Below, in pieces: positions 1 through 8,014 of a DNA stretch of 64,000 nt. Both the position numbers and the translations under genes were made by a program. Under the pieces are notes generated by a model. That model saw only the letters and a program-made list of their open reading frames with translations. It ran no database searches and had not been told where the DNA came from. This stretch comes from Chryseobacterium aureum (GTDB lineage Bacteria > Bacteroidota > Bacteroidia > Flavobacteriales > Weeksellaceae), in the NCBI RefSeq assembly GCF_003971235.1, contig NZ_CP034661.1:4402001-4466000 (forward strand). Reading direction: 5' to 3'. The stretch's first letter is position 1; each line of letters starts with the position of its first letter.

Positions 1-248
1 TCACTATGGGTTTTATCCTGGTAATCGTTTTCAAAAAAACGCTGAAGGGTCACATGGGAAATGGTATTTCCGATTTCAAATTTTTTTCCTCCTTTCAGCT
101 CTTCAGCTTCAGAGAGTTCATCTTTAATAATTTCGGAAAGAATAATATAATGGCTTCTCTTCCATTCACTCACATTCCCCAAAACAGAATTCCTTACCTT
201 CGAATGCTTTGCAACCTCGTCTCGTATCGAATTATATATAGTTTTCAA
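1..248 (-). CDS. Unknown protein, N-terminal part (runs off the window)
   Basis: An open frame on the minus strand runs from 248 to the window edge without a stop. It reads as a plausible soluble, charged, helical protein (for example GNVSEWKRSHYIILSEII, then an acidic DELSEAEELKGG stretch). The only start candidate at the N-terminus is TTG at 246-248, preceded by AAGGAA; a downstream GTG is also possible. No ATG is available in this frame. The plus-strand frame over the same bases is Phe-rich and looks like a shadow. I do not recognise the family, and the C-terminus is outside the window. Confidence 0.45.
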   Translation of the reverse strand, partial: MKTIYNSIRDEVAKHSKVRNSVLGNVSEWKRSHYIILSEIIKDELSEAEELKGGKKFEIGNTISHVTLQRFFENDYQDKTHS

Positions 249-385
249 TTTCCTTGTTTTTGAATGAGTTTTATCAAATATACTGCCAAAATATTAATAT
301 TTTCGTATGTTTTTTTGAAGTTGATTTCAAATCTGTTTTAAGTGATTCAAATAAAAACAGTTTAAACATCTTTATGGTTTGATTA
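249..385. other. Gap between the partial gene and the CoA-transferase
   Basis: An AT-rich gap of 137 bases. It would hold the promoter of the partial minus-strand gene and the 3' flank of the CoA-transferase. Two GTTTAAAC octamers occur at 360-367 and 391-398. No convincing hairpin terminator was seen. Confidence 0.3.
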
Positions 386-1660
386 TCAGTGTTTAAACCT
401 TTCAAAAGCGGCTCTCTCCAACATTTCCCTGTCGTCCGGATGGGCAATGCTTATCAGTTCCTGTGCCCGCTGGCGGAGGTTTTTTCCATACAGGTAAGCT
501 GTTCCATATTCAGTAACCACATAGTGAATATGGCCTCTGGTAGTAACTACACCGGCACCCTGCTTAAGGAAGGGAACAATTCTGGAAATTCCTTTCTTGG
601 TTCTTGCGGTAATGGCAATGATAGGTTTTCCGTCATCACTTAAAGCAGCGCCTCTCATAAAGTCCATTTGTCCTCCGATTCCGCTGTACTGCATGGTTCC
701 TATAGAATCTGCGCATACCTGCCCTGTAAGATCTATTTCAATGGCAGAATTGATGGCTACCATTTTTTTGTTTCTCATGATGTTGATCGGGAAATTCACC
801 TCACTTACGTCTCTGAACGCAAATACGGTATTGTCATCTACATAATCATAAAGTTTTCGGGTTCCGAAACAGAAACTGGTAATGGTTTTGTTATCATTAT
901 AGCCCTTGTATTTGTTGTTGATCACATCATCCTGAATCAGATCAATAACACCATCACTCAGCATTTCTGTGTGAATCCCCAGATCCTTGTGATTGGTAAG
1001 GCATTTCAGCACTGCATCCGGAATCGTTCCGATACCCATCTGAAGGGTAGACCTGTCTTCAATAAGTTCTGCTACATTTTTTCCGACAAGCATTTCTTCG
1101 GGGCCTACTTTTGAACCATAATCCACAGTCGGAAGCTCTTCTTCATGCCAAACCAGCTTATGAATCCTGCTGATGTGAATCATCCCGTCTCCGTGGGTTC
1201 TTGGCATTCTCGGATTGACAATAGCGACGATGATTTTTGCAGTATCTACTGCTGCTCTTGCAATGTCTACGGAAGTTCCTAACGTACAGAATCCGTGTCT
1301 GTCCGGCGGCGAAACAGTAACCAGAGCTACATCCAGAGGCAGAATGTTTTTTCTGAATAAAATAGGAATTTCGCTTAAGAAAACCGGAACAAAGTCTCCG
1401 CGTTCAGAATTCACAGCATCACGTACAGGGGTGGAAACAAATAAGGAATTGATGAAAAAGCTGTCTTTGTATTCCGGTTTTGCAATCTCTACATTTCCCT
1501 GCTGGGTAATGGAAACCATTTCTACATTTTGTAAACGCTTGGCCTGTCTTGCGAGCTCATCAATCAAATAATTGGGCGTACATGCACTGCCGTGGAAAAA
1601 TACACGGTTTCCGCTTTTTATCGTATATATTGCTTCTTCTGCACTGATGTAATTATTCAT
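386..1660 (-). CDS. Acetyl-CoA hydrolase/4-hydroxybutyrate-type CoA-transferase
   Basis: A cytoplasmic class I CoA-transferase of the acetyl-CoA hydrolase/transferase family, 424 residues, the usual length for the 4-hydroxybutyrate/butyryl CoA-transferase branch. Such enzymes move CoA between acyl-CoA and a free acid through a glutamyl-CoA thioester. The expected catalytic Glu is E232 in GIHTEMLSDG. The glycine-rich C-terminal motif GIGGQMDF lies near residue 328. Its upstream neighbour at 1879-3390 is a second, only distantly related CoA-transferase, separated by 218 bp with a terminator, so they are probably transcribed separately. The exact acyl substrate cannot be read from sequence. The ATG at 1660 is the only sensible start. 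Confidence 0.88.
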   Translation of the reverse strand: MNNYISAEEAIYTIKSGNRVFFHGSACTPNYLIDELARQAKRLQNVEMVSITQQGNVEIAKPEYKDSFFINSLFVSTPVRDAVNSERGDFVPVFLSEIPILFRKNILPLDVALVTVSPPDRHGFCTLGTSVDIARAAVDTAKIIVAIVNPRMPRTHGDGMIHISRIHKLVWHEEELPTVDYGSKVGPEEMLVGKNVAELIEDRSTLQMGIGTIPDAVLKCLTNHKDLGIHTEMLSDGVIDLIQDDVINNKYKGYNDNKTITSFCFGTRKLYDYVDDNTVFAFRDVSEVNFPINIMRNKKMVAINSAIEIDLTGQVCADSIGTMQYSGIGGQMDFMRGAALSDDGKPIIAITARTKKGISRIVPFLKQGAGVVTTRGHIHYVVTEYGTAYLYGKNLRQRAQELISIAHPDDREMLERAAFERFKH

Positions 1661-1817
1661 ATTTTGTCTTTTTTTAAAGGTGTCTAGCGTATTGATACAG
1701 CTTATAAAATGCTTCTATTCTCTCAAAGATAATCTTTATAATTTTATATTCACATAAATATTTTAAGGATGTTAGGCAGATTTTTATCATGTAAATAAGA
1801 AAGGAGAAATTAAAAAG

Positions 1818-1851
1818 AAAAAGAACCGAATGTATTGATATTCAGTTCTTT
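1818..1851 (-). terminator. Intrinsic terminator of the 1879-3390 gene
   Basis: A 12-bp inverted repeat with arms at 1818-1831 and 1840-1851. The single mismatch on plus becomes a G-U pair in the minus-strand RNA. A U-rich tract follows on the minus strand. It lies 28 bp past the stop codon of the CoA-transferase gene. Confidence 0.7.
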
Positions 1852-1878
1852 GTTTTCTTCGTTGTTAGGGTTTAAATC

Positions 1879-3390
1879 TTAATTGGCAGTCGCTGCAGCT
1901 GTCTGGGTTTTCATAGTCCCGGTTTCCGAAAATCGTAAATGCCAGCTGAAGGCTTCCTGAAGTAAATGGGGAGTATGGCCTCCTTTTTCACAAGCTCTGT
2001 CGAAGTAAGACTGCAGTTCTTCCTTATAATCCGGATGAACACAATTATCAATAATTTTCTGGGCTCTTTCTCTTGGCGCCAATCCTCTTAAGTCAGCCAG
2101 TCCGATGTCTGTTACCAGAATATCTACATCATGTTCCGTATGATCTGTATGAGATACCATGGGAAGGACGTGGGAAATATTGTTGCCTTTTGAAGCGGCC
2201 TGAGTCACGAAAATACTTAAGTAGGCATTTCTTGCGAAATCTCCGGAACCTCCTATTCCGTTCATGATTTTGGTTCCTCCGATATGCGTAGAGTTAACAT
2301 TTCCGTAAATATCAAACTCAATAGCTGTATTGATGGCGATGACTCCTAATCTTCTGATCAATCCCGGGGTATTGGAAATATTCTGTGGTCTAAGAACGAA
2401 CTTTTCTTTATATTTTGAGAGGTTTCCTAAAACCCTTTCATAGCATTCCTGGGAAACGGTAATGGAGGATGCAGAAGCAAAGCTTAGCTTACCGGAATCG
2501 ATCAGGTCAAATGTACTGTCCTGAAGTACTTCTGAAAACATCGTCAGGTCATAGAAATTACTGTCTTTAAACCCTGTCAGAACGGCGTTGGCCACCTTGC
2601 CGATTCCTGCCTGAAGCGGTAGTAATCTGTCGGTAAGACGCCCCAAAAGAACTTCATTTTCAAAGAAGGCAAGAAGGTGCCTGGCAATGGCTGTAGTTTT
2701 TTCGTCCGGTTCTGCAATATCTGCCGGGCTGTCTTTACGGTGGGTAAAAACAATAGCCTCAATTTTTTCAGGATCTACCGGAATGCTTTTCCTCCCGATT
2801 TTGTTCCATGGAGCAACAATTGGGATCACATTTCTGTAAGGATAATCTTCTGCCTGGTAGATATCATGAATCCCGTAGACTTCTTCAGGAACTTCGGTAT
2901 TGACTTCAATGATGACTTTTTTAGCCAAAGCCGCAAAGGTCACCGAATTTCCTACAGAAGTGGTAGGAACAATACTTCCGTCTCTTTCAATATAAGCTGC
3001 TTCAATAATAGCAACATCAATGCTTTGGAGATTTTTAGTGTGAAGAAGCTCGGCACTTTCACTCAAATGCTGGTCGATGAAGAGAATTTCACCGTTGTTG
3101 ATTTTATTTCTTAAGACAGGATCTACCTGGAAGGGCATTCTTTTCTTCAGAACATTGGCTTCAGCCAGTTTTCCGTCTGTACCGTGCCCCAGTGAAGCTC
3201 CGGTCATTAAAGTGACTTTAAGGTTTTCTGTTTTTCCTCTTTCCGCAAGGGCCGGCAAAATGGCTTTGCTGTCTCCTGCTTTGGTAAAGCCGCTGGACCC
3301 GACGGTCATACCATCTTTAATGATTTTTACAGCGTTTTCTGCTGTAGTAACTTTTTCGCGTAGACTTTCTAATCTGATTCTTTCTAACAT
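1879..3390 (-). CDS. Succinate/acetate-type CoA-transferase (acetyl-CoA hydrolase family)
   Basis: A 503-residue protein of the YgfH/ScpC/Cat1/AarC branch, whose members exchange CoA between succinyl-, propionyl- or acetyl-CoA and free acids. The N-terminal domain shows GSSGFTKAGDSK and TGASLGHGTDG. The expected catalytic Glu is E287 in MFSEVLQDSTF, and the oxyanion motif GIGGSGDF lies near residue 378. The length and motif order match the approximately 500-residue branch and differ from the 424-residue neighbour. A likely role is acetate or succinyl-CoA handling around the TCA cycle. The substrate preference is inferred from family. The gene is monocistronic by layout, with terminators on both sides. 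Confidence 0.88.
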   Translation of the reverse strand: MLERIRLESLREKVTTAENAVKIIKDGMTVGSSGFTKAGDSKAILPALAERGKTENLKVTLMTGASLGHGTDGKLAEANVLKKRMPFQVDPVLRNKINNGEILFIDQHLSESAELLHTKNLQSIDVAIIEAAYIERDGSIVPTTSVGNSVTFAALAKKVIIEVNTEVPEEVYGIHDIYQAEDYPYRNVIPIVAPWNKIGRKSIPVDPEKIEAIVFTHRKDSPADIAEPDEKTTAIARHLLAFFENEVLLGRLTDRLLPLQAGIGKVANAVLTGFKDSNFYDLTMFSEVLQDSTFDLIDSGKLSFASASSITVSQECYERVLGNLSKYKEKFVLRPQNISNTPGLIRRLGVIAINTAIEFDIYGNVNSTHIGGTKIMNGIGGSGDFARNAYLSIFVTQAASKGNNISHVLPMVSHTDHTEHDVDILVTDIGLADLRGLAPRERAQKIIDNCVHPDYKEELQSYFDRACEKGGHTPHLLQEAFSWHLRFSETGTMKTQTAAATAN

Positions 3391-3485
3391 GTAATATTGA
3401 TTTTGTTTTAAACCACCATTACTTAGGATGCGTTATGAAAAATAATGATGGTTAATATGGTAACCATACCTCACAAATTTACGAA

Positions 3486-3522
3486 AAAAGACGCTTTAAA
3501 TAAAGGATTTAAAGCGTCTTTT
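3486..3522 (-). terminator. Intrinsic terminator of hmgA
   Basis: A perfect 16-bp inverted repeat (3486-3501 and 3507-3522) with a 5-nt loop, flanked by A and T runs. It lies 40 bp past the hmgA stop codon on the minus strand. The A/T flanks would let it work in both directions. Confidence 0.85.
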
Positions 3523-3561
3523 GTATGTATTCAGCAATACTTTTCCGGTAATTTTACTGTT

Positions 3562-4713
3562 TTATTCCAGCCATGAAGTTTTATAGGAAGGATCTTCTAC
3601 TTTTAAAGCTTCTTCGGTAATTTTTAAAGGACGGAACGGATCTACCATTACCGCATATTCTTCCGTGAATTTTTTACCGATACTTCTTTCCATGGCACCA
3701 GGATGAGGTCCGTGTACAATTCCTCCTGGGTGAAGGGTAAAGTCCATTAAATCAATGTGGTTACGGCTCATGAAATCACCTTCTGTGTAGAACAATACCT
3801 CATCAGAATCAATATTGGAGTGATTGTAAGGTGCAGGAATTGCCTGTGGATGGTAATCATACATTCTTGCACAGAATGAGCATACTACGAAATTATGCCC
3901 TTCAAAATTCTGGTGAACCGGCGGCGGCTGGTGAATTCTTCCGGTAATCGGTTCGAAGTTTTTAATATTGAATTTATAAGGATAAAAATAGCCATCCCAG
4001 CCTACCACATCAAAAGGATGTGTTGCGTAGATGAAATCGGTAATCTGATTTTCTTTTTTTACTCTGATCAGGAATTCTCCTTTTTCATCGATGGGTTCTT
4101 TGTAGGCAGGAGCAATCATGTCCCGCTCACAGAATGGAGAATGTTCCAGTAACTGCCCGAATTCATTTCTGTATCTTTTAGGAGTGTAAATAGGAGAATG
4201 GCTTTCCAATACAAAAAATACGGTATCATCAGACTTCAGTTCTACCTGATAGATGGTACCTCTCGGAATAATAAGATAATCTCCGGTTACGAATTCCAGA
4301 TCTCCTACAAATGTTTTTAAAATTCCGGTTCCGTTATGGACATACAGAAGCTCATCACATTCTGCATTTTTGTAGAAATAATCCATCGATTTTCTTGGCT
4401 TAGCCAATCCCATTTTCAGGTCGTTGTTCATCAAAAGGATCTTTCGGCTGTCCAGGAAGTCGTCTTCAGGAGTCACATTCATTCCCTTAAACATTCTTGG
4501 GGTAATATTTTTTTCCACAGCTATTTTGGGCGTCACATCTTTCGGCTCACCGATAGATTTAATCTGAGTGGGGCGGTGGATATGATATAACAGAGAAGAA
4601 ATACCATGGAAGCCTTCTGTACCGAAAAGCTGCTCATAGTAAAATTTATCTTCAGGAGACTTAAAGATCGTATGCCTTTTTGGTGGGATATTTCCCGATT
4701 GATGATATCTCAT
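3562..4713 (-). CDS. hmgA: Homogentisate 1,2-dioxygenase
   Basis: A cytoplasmic Fe(II) ring-cleaving enzyme of tyrosine/phenylalanine breakdown that converts homogentisate to maleylacetoacetate. The 383-residue protein has the double-cupin layout of bacterial homogentisate dioxygenases. It begins MRYHQSGNIPPKRHT and carries the late motifs SDEVLFYTEGDF and HPGGIVHGPHPG (residues 328-339), which contain the His/Glu metal ligands and substrate-side histidines. It is shorter than the eukaryotic enzyme (about 445), as is usual in this bacterial branch. No other tyrosine-catabolic gene is adjacent, so the rest of the pathway must be elsewhere. Transcribed alone, with its own terminator downstream. 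Confidence 0.85.
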   Translation of the reverse strand: MRYHQSGNIPPKRHTIFKSPEDKFYYEQLFGTEGFHGISSLLYHIHRPTQIKSIGEPKDVTPKIAVEKNITPRMFKGMNVTPEDDFLDSRKILLMNNDLKMGLAKPRKSMDYFYKNAECDELLYVHNGTGILKTFVGDLEFVTGDYLIIPRGTIYQVELKSDDTVFFVLESHSPIYTPKRYRNEFGQLLEHSPFCERDMIAPAYKEPIDEKGEFLIRVKKENQITDFIYATHPFDVVGWDGYFYPYKFNIKNFEPITGRIHQPPPVHQNFEGHNFVVCSFCARMYDYHPQAIPAPYNHSNIDSDEVLFYTEGDFMSRNHIDLMDFTLHPGGIVHGPHPGAMERSIGKKFTEEYAVMVDPFRPLKITEEALKVEDPSYKTSWLE

Positions 4714-4735
4714 TTTACTTTGATATGTAGTTTCT

Positions 4736-4743
4736 CAAATTTA
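4736..4743 (-). promoter_or_regulatory. -7 promoter box of hmgA
   Basis: TAAATTTG on the minus strand matches the Bacteroidota -7 consensus TAnnTTTG, 22 bp upstream of the hmgA ATG. No clean -33 TTTG at 19-21 bp was seen. Confidence 0.55.
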
Positions 4744-4789
4744 ATCATTTTTCATGAATTGGATCCACCTTATATTTTTAAAGCAAAGT

Positions 4790-4829
4790 TTTGTAATTCA
4801 AAAATAATTGTTAGATTTGTCTAACAATT
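4790..4829 (+). promoter_or_regulatory. Promoter with overlapping palindromic operator for the TonB receptor
   Basis: A perfect 10-bp inverted repeat (4806-4815 and 4820-4829, spacer TTTG) sits exactly over a consensus -7 box, TAGATTTG (4812-4819). A -33-like TTTG lies at 4790-4793, 18 bp upstream. The receptor ATG is at 4838. A symmetric site covering the -7 element is what a repressor operator should look like. The half-site TTGTTAGA resembles boxes of the metal-dependent DtxR/MntR kind, but the regulator is unknown. Confidence 0.7.
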
Positions 4830-4837
4830 TTAATTTC

Positions 4838-6907
4838 ATGAAGCGAATATTATTTTCTGTTACTTTTTTATCATCTTACTGCTTTGCGCAGGAGACCGAC
4901 AGTTTGAGTCTGAATCAGATGACCCGCCGGGATTCTGCAAACGTTACAAAAAGAGAAATGAAGACAAGTAACATTGAGGATGTGGTGGTTACCGGAACCA
5001 TAAAACCGATGAGCAGATCCAAAAGTCCTGTAGCCGTTGAAATCTACAGTCAGAAATTTTTTCAGAAAAACCCCACTCCCAGCATTTTTGAGGCGATTGC
5101 TATGGTAAATGGTGTGAAACCTCAGCTGAACTGTTCAGTTTGTAATACCGGAGATATTCACATCAACGGACTGGAAGGACCATACACCATGATTCTTATT
5201 GACGGAATGCCGATTGTAAGCTCCCTTTCCACGGTATACGGACTAAGCGGAATTCCAAATAGCCTGGTTGATAGAATTGAAGTAGTAAAAGGCCCTGCAT
5301 CTTCTATTTACGGATCTGAAGCCATGGGAGGGGTCATCAATATTATTACCAAAAATGCACTGACGGCTCCGAAATTGAGTGTTGACATGATGACCAGTAC
5401 ATGGAGTGAGAATAATCTTGACCTTTCTACCAAGTTCAATATAGGAAAGAATGCAGCTTCATTATTAAGTTTAAATTATTTCAGTTTCCAGGAAAGGATC
5501 GATCAGAATAAAGATAATTTTACAGATGCCACTTTGCAGAGCAGGATCTCAGTTTTTAACAAATGGAATTTTAAAAGAAAAGAAAACAGGCAGGCAAGTT
5601 TTGCAATGAGGTATCTGTATGAAGACCGTTTCGGGGGAGAAATGCAATGGAATAAATCTTACCGTGGAAGTGATGAGGTGTATGGAGAAAGTATTTATAC
5701 CAACAGGGCAGAGGTTTTTGGTTTGTACGAATGGCCGTTGAAAGAACATATTGTAACTCAGTTTTCTTATAATTATCATGACCAGAATTCTTTTTACGGA
5801 TCCAATCCTTTCAATGCGACACAAAAGGTAGCTTTTGTACAGACCTATTGGGACAGAAGTTTCGGGAAACATGACATCACAGCCGGACTTACCTTCAAAA
5901 GAACTTTTTATGATGATAATACTCCCGGAACACTCGATGCAGACGGTATCACCAATGCCCCGATGAAGTCACCTATCTGGGGTGCTTTTATTCAGGATCA
6001 GTGGGAAATCAATGATACCAATACCTTGTTGATCGGGTACCGGTATGATTATGATAAAGTACATCATTCTGTCCATTCGCCGAGGTTTGCATGGAAATTC
6101 AATCCTAATCCGTATCACACTTTACGTTTCAATTTTGGAACAGGTTTCAGAGTGGTTAATTTATTTACGGAAGATCACGCAGCACTTACAGGTTCCAGAG
6201 AAGTTGTGGTAAAATCAGATTTGAAGCCGGAAAGATCAATCAACGGAAACCTCAATTATATCTGGAAAATCCCTGTAGGCAGCAGAATGGTGAATCTTGA
6301 TGCATCTGCGTTTTACACTTATTTCAGTAATAAGATTGTAGGAGATTTTGATTCTGACCCTAATAAAATTATTTATGATAATCTTCACGGATATGGAATT
6401 TCAAGAGGTGCTTCTTTGAATGTGGATTTTAGTTTTCAGTTTCCTTTGAGTGTTAATCTGGGAGTGACGTATCTGGATGTATACCAGAAATTTGATAACG
6501 AAAATCAAAAAACACAACAGCTGCATGCTCCAAAATGGAGTGGTACCTATAACCTCACGTATAAGTTTGCGAATAATCTGACTATCGATTTTACCGGACA
6601 GTTTTACGGTCCAATGCGACTTCCTGTTCTTGTGAATGATTACCGTCCGGAATATTCACCCTTTTATTCGTTGGCTAATATCCAGGTGTCGAAGAGTTTC
6701 AAATCCGGATTTGAAGTGTATTGCGGGATGAAAAATTTATTCAATTTCAGGCCGAAGGATCCCTTGATGAGACCGTTTGATCCATTTGACAAATATGTTG
6801 ATGATCCTGTCAACAATCCTAATCATTATACTTTTGATACGGCATACGGCTATGCACCCATGCAGGGGATCAGAGGTTTTCTGGGGGTAAAATATACTTT
6901 GAAATGA
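4838..6907 (+). CDS. TonB-dependent outer-membrane receptor
   Basis: An outer-membrane ligand-gated channel powered by TonB/ExbBD, 689 residues. I start it at 4838 because a signal peptide (MKRILFSVTFLSSYCFAQ) begins there; the upstream in-frame codons run through the promoter palindrome. A TonB-box-like NIEDVVVTGTI lies near residue 45. The plug follows, with VDRIEVVKGPASSIYGSEAM, and then a 22-strand-type barrel ending in an aromatic-rich C-terminus. The plug holds a CSVC pair (C99/C102), unusual for a receptor loop. It overlaps the next gene by 4 bp (ATGA), so the two are translationally coupled. Plug and barrel style resembles the FecA/BtuB/colicin I receptor group. The ligand (metal, heme or siderophore) cannot be told. 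Confidence 0.9.
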   Translation: MKRILFSVTFLSSYCFAQETDSLSLNQMTRRDSANVTKREMKTSNIEDVVVTGTIKPMSRSKSPVAVEIYSQKFFQKNPTPSIFEAIAMVNGVKPQLNCSVCNTGDIHINGLEGPYTMILIDGMPIVSSLSTVYGLSGIPNSLVDRIEVVKGPASSIYGSEAMGGVINIITKNALTAPKLSVDMMTSTWSENNLDLSTKFNIGKNAASLLSLNYFSFQERIDQNKDNFTDATLQSRISVFNKWNFKRKENRQASFAMRYLYEDRFGGEMQWNKSYRGSDEVYGESIYTNRAEVFGLYEWPLKEHIVTQFSYNYHDQNSFYGSNPFNATQKVAFVQTYWDRSFGKHDITAGLTFKRTFYDDNTPGTLDADGITNAPMKSPIWGAFIQDQWEINDTNTLLIGYRYDYDKVHHSVHSPRFAWKFNPNPYHTLRFNFGTGFRVVNLFTEDHAALTGSREVVVKSDLKPERSINGNLNYIWKIPVGSRMVNLDASAFYTYFSNKIVGDFDSDPNKIIYDNLHGYGISRGASLNVDFSFQFPLSVNLGVTYLDVYQKFDNENQKTQQLHAPKWSGTYNLTYKFANNLTIDFTGQFYGPMRLPVLVNDYRPEYSPFYSLANIQVSKSFKSGFEVYCGMKNLFNFRPKDPLMRPFDPFDKYVDDPVNNPNHYTFDTAYGYAPMQGIRGFLGVKYTLK

Positions 6908-7365
6908 AAAAATTAGCTTTATTTTTAATGTTAGTGCCTTGTTTTTATCTGTCTCAGATGAAGACAGGCACTTTTTCTGATCTTGAGATTTGGCAGAAAG
7001 AAAATCCGAAACCGGTTGTAATCCATCTGTATACCGAATGGTGTGCGGTCTGTAAAATTGAGTCTTTCCGTATGGGCAAAGATCAAGAGCTTGTTGATAT
7101 GATGAATGAACATTTTTATTTTGTCAATTTCGAGGCAGAAAAAACGAAAGAAAAAATTCATTTCCAGCATCGGGATTTTGAATATCTGCAGAATGGAAAT
7201 TCCGGGATTCATGAGTTGGCGCTGGCATTATCTAAAAATAAAAATCAGCCGGTTTATCCTGTATGGATATTTCTGGATCAGCATCAGAATCTGGTGTATT
7301 ATCAGGAAGGGCAGATGACGCCTGAAAAAATGAAGCAGAAGCTGTTGGAGATTTCTGCTTTGTAA
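6904..7365 (+). CDS. Secreted thioredoxin-like protein
   Basis: A 153-residue periplasmic thioredoxin-fold protein. The signal peptide (about residues 1-18, MKKLALFLMLVPCFYLSQ) precedes a thioredoxin-type active site, TEWCAVC (C47/C50), where Glu replaces the more common Ala/Pro before WC. The later VYPVWIFLDQ segment supplies the cis-Pro-like region. It resembles DUF255/thioredoxin_7 proteins, which usually reduce or guard disulfides in the envelope. Its start overlaps the receptor stop by 4 bp, so it is made with the TonB receptor. A natural guess is that it acts on the receptor's CxxC or on a cysteine-ligated cargo; that is inference only. Confidence 0.78.
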   Translation: MKKLALFLMLVPCFYLSQMKTGTFSDLEIWQKENPKPVVIHLYTEWCAVCKIESFRMGKDQELVDMMNEHFYFVNFEAEKTKEKIHFQHRDFEYLQNGNSGIHELALALSKNKNQPVYPVWIFLDQHQNLVYYQEGQMTPEKMKQKLLEISAL

Positions 7366-7437
7366 GGTGTGAGATTTAAATTTAGACAATTATATACAAT
7401 TTCAAATTAATCCTGCTATCTTATTATTATGACGCTG

Positions 7438-7507
7438 TCATTCTGAATGTAACGCAGTGAAATGAAGAATCTAAGCTTTACATGAGATTCTTCCTTCGTC
7501 AGAATGA
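7438..7507. repeat. Intergenic hairpin repeat (TCATTCTGA type)
   Basis: A 70-bp inverted repeat. The outer arms TCATTCTGA (7438-7446) and TCAGAATGA (7499-7507) enclose inner arms GAAGAATCT (7464-7472) and AGATTCTTC (7485-7493). The form is typical of REP/MITE-like intergenic repeats in Flavobacteriia. It may also help terminate the plus-strand receptor operon or the minus-strand cupin gene, which converge here. Confidence 0.65.
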
Positions 7508-7540
7508 TAATGGTGTAAAATCCTATATAGCCGCGTAAAT

Positions 7541-8011
7541 TTAAATGTTTGCATCGATCAAAACAGCCAGCTGAATACAAGGTTGATCAGAGCGATTGCT
7601 CCATGCATGATTCGTTCCTCTCTGAATGACGATGTCACCCGGTTTCAGAAGCGTTTCCCCTTCTTCCATGATGAGATAGAGTTCACCGGAAAGAATAACG
7701 ATATAATCCAGTGTTGGCGTTTTATGCATCATGGGGTGGGGTTCATTTTTTTTCCATTCCACCCCTAAATCCTTATCAGGAGGAATTACTACATATCTGA
7801 AATAGGTGCCATTTTTAGGCGTTTGTGGAAAACCGGTATTGGGAATTCCGGTTTCAAAATGCAGGCTGGCCGGCATGGTCTGAGTATTCCACACATCTGA
7901 AATGATGAGTCCCGGAAAATGTTCTACAGCGTTTTCTACCTGTAAATCTTCTATAATAACAGATTTTCCGTCTTTTTCTCCTGTTACAATTCGTCTTGGT
8001 ATTTTGTTCAT
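7541..8011 (-). CDS. Cupin-domain protein
   Basis: A 156-residue single-domain cupin, probably cytoplasmic. The C-terminal half carries a cupin barrel (YIVILSGELYLIMEEGE, then LKPGDIVIQRGTNHAW). The typical His ligands are partly missing in motif 1, so metal binding is uncertain. It lies 3 bp downstream of the quinone-oxidoreductase-like gene on the same strand, so the two form an operon that diverges from an HxlR regulator. The setting suggests a stress- or xenobiotic-related role. The actual substrate is unknown. Confidence 0.75.
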   Translation of the reverse strand: MNKIPRRIVTGEKDGKSVIIEDLQVENAVEHFPGLIISDVWNTQTMPASLHFETGIPNTGFPQTPKNGTYFRYVVIPPDKDLGVEWKKNEPHPMMHKTPTLDYIVILSGELYLIMEEGETLLKPGDIVIQRGTNHAWSNRSDQPCIQLAVLIDANI

Positions 8012-8014
8012 AGA

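Noticed and set aside
360..398. Two GTTTAAAC octamers 31 bp apart
   Set aside because: AT-rich palindromes of 8 bp are expected by chance in this DNA, and one overlaps the end of the CoA-transferase gene.
389..3394. Several long plus-strand frames over the two CoA-transferase genes
   Set aside because: They lie antisense to genes with clear family motifs and have no recognisable protein features.
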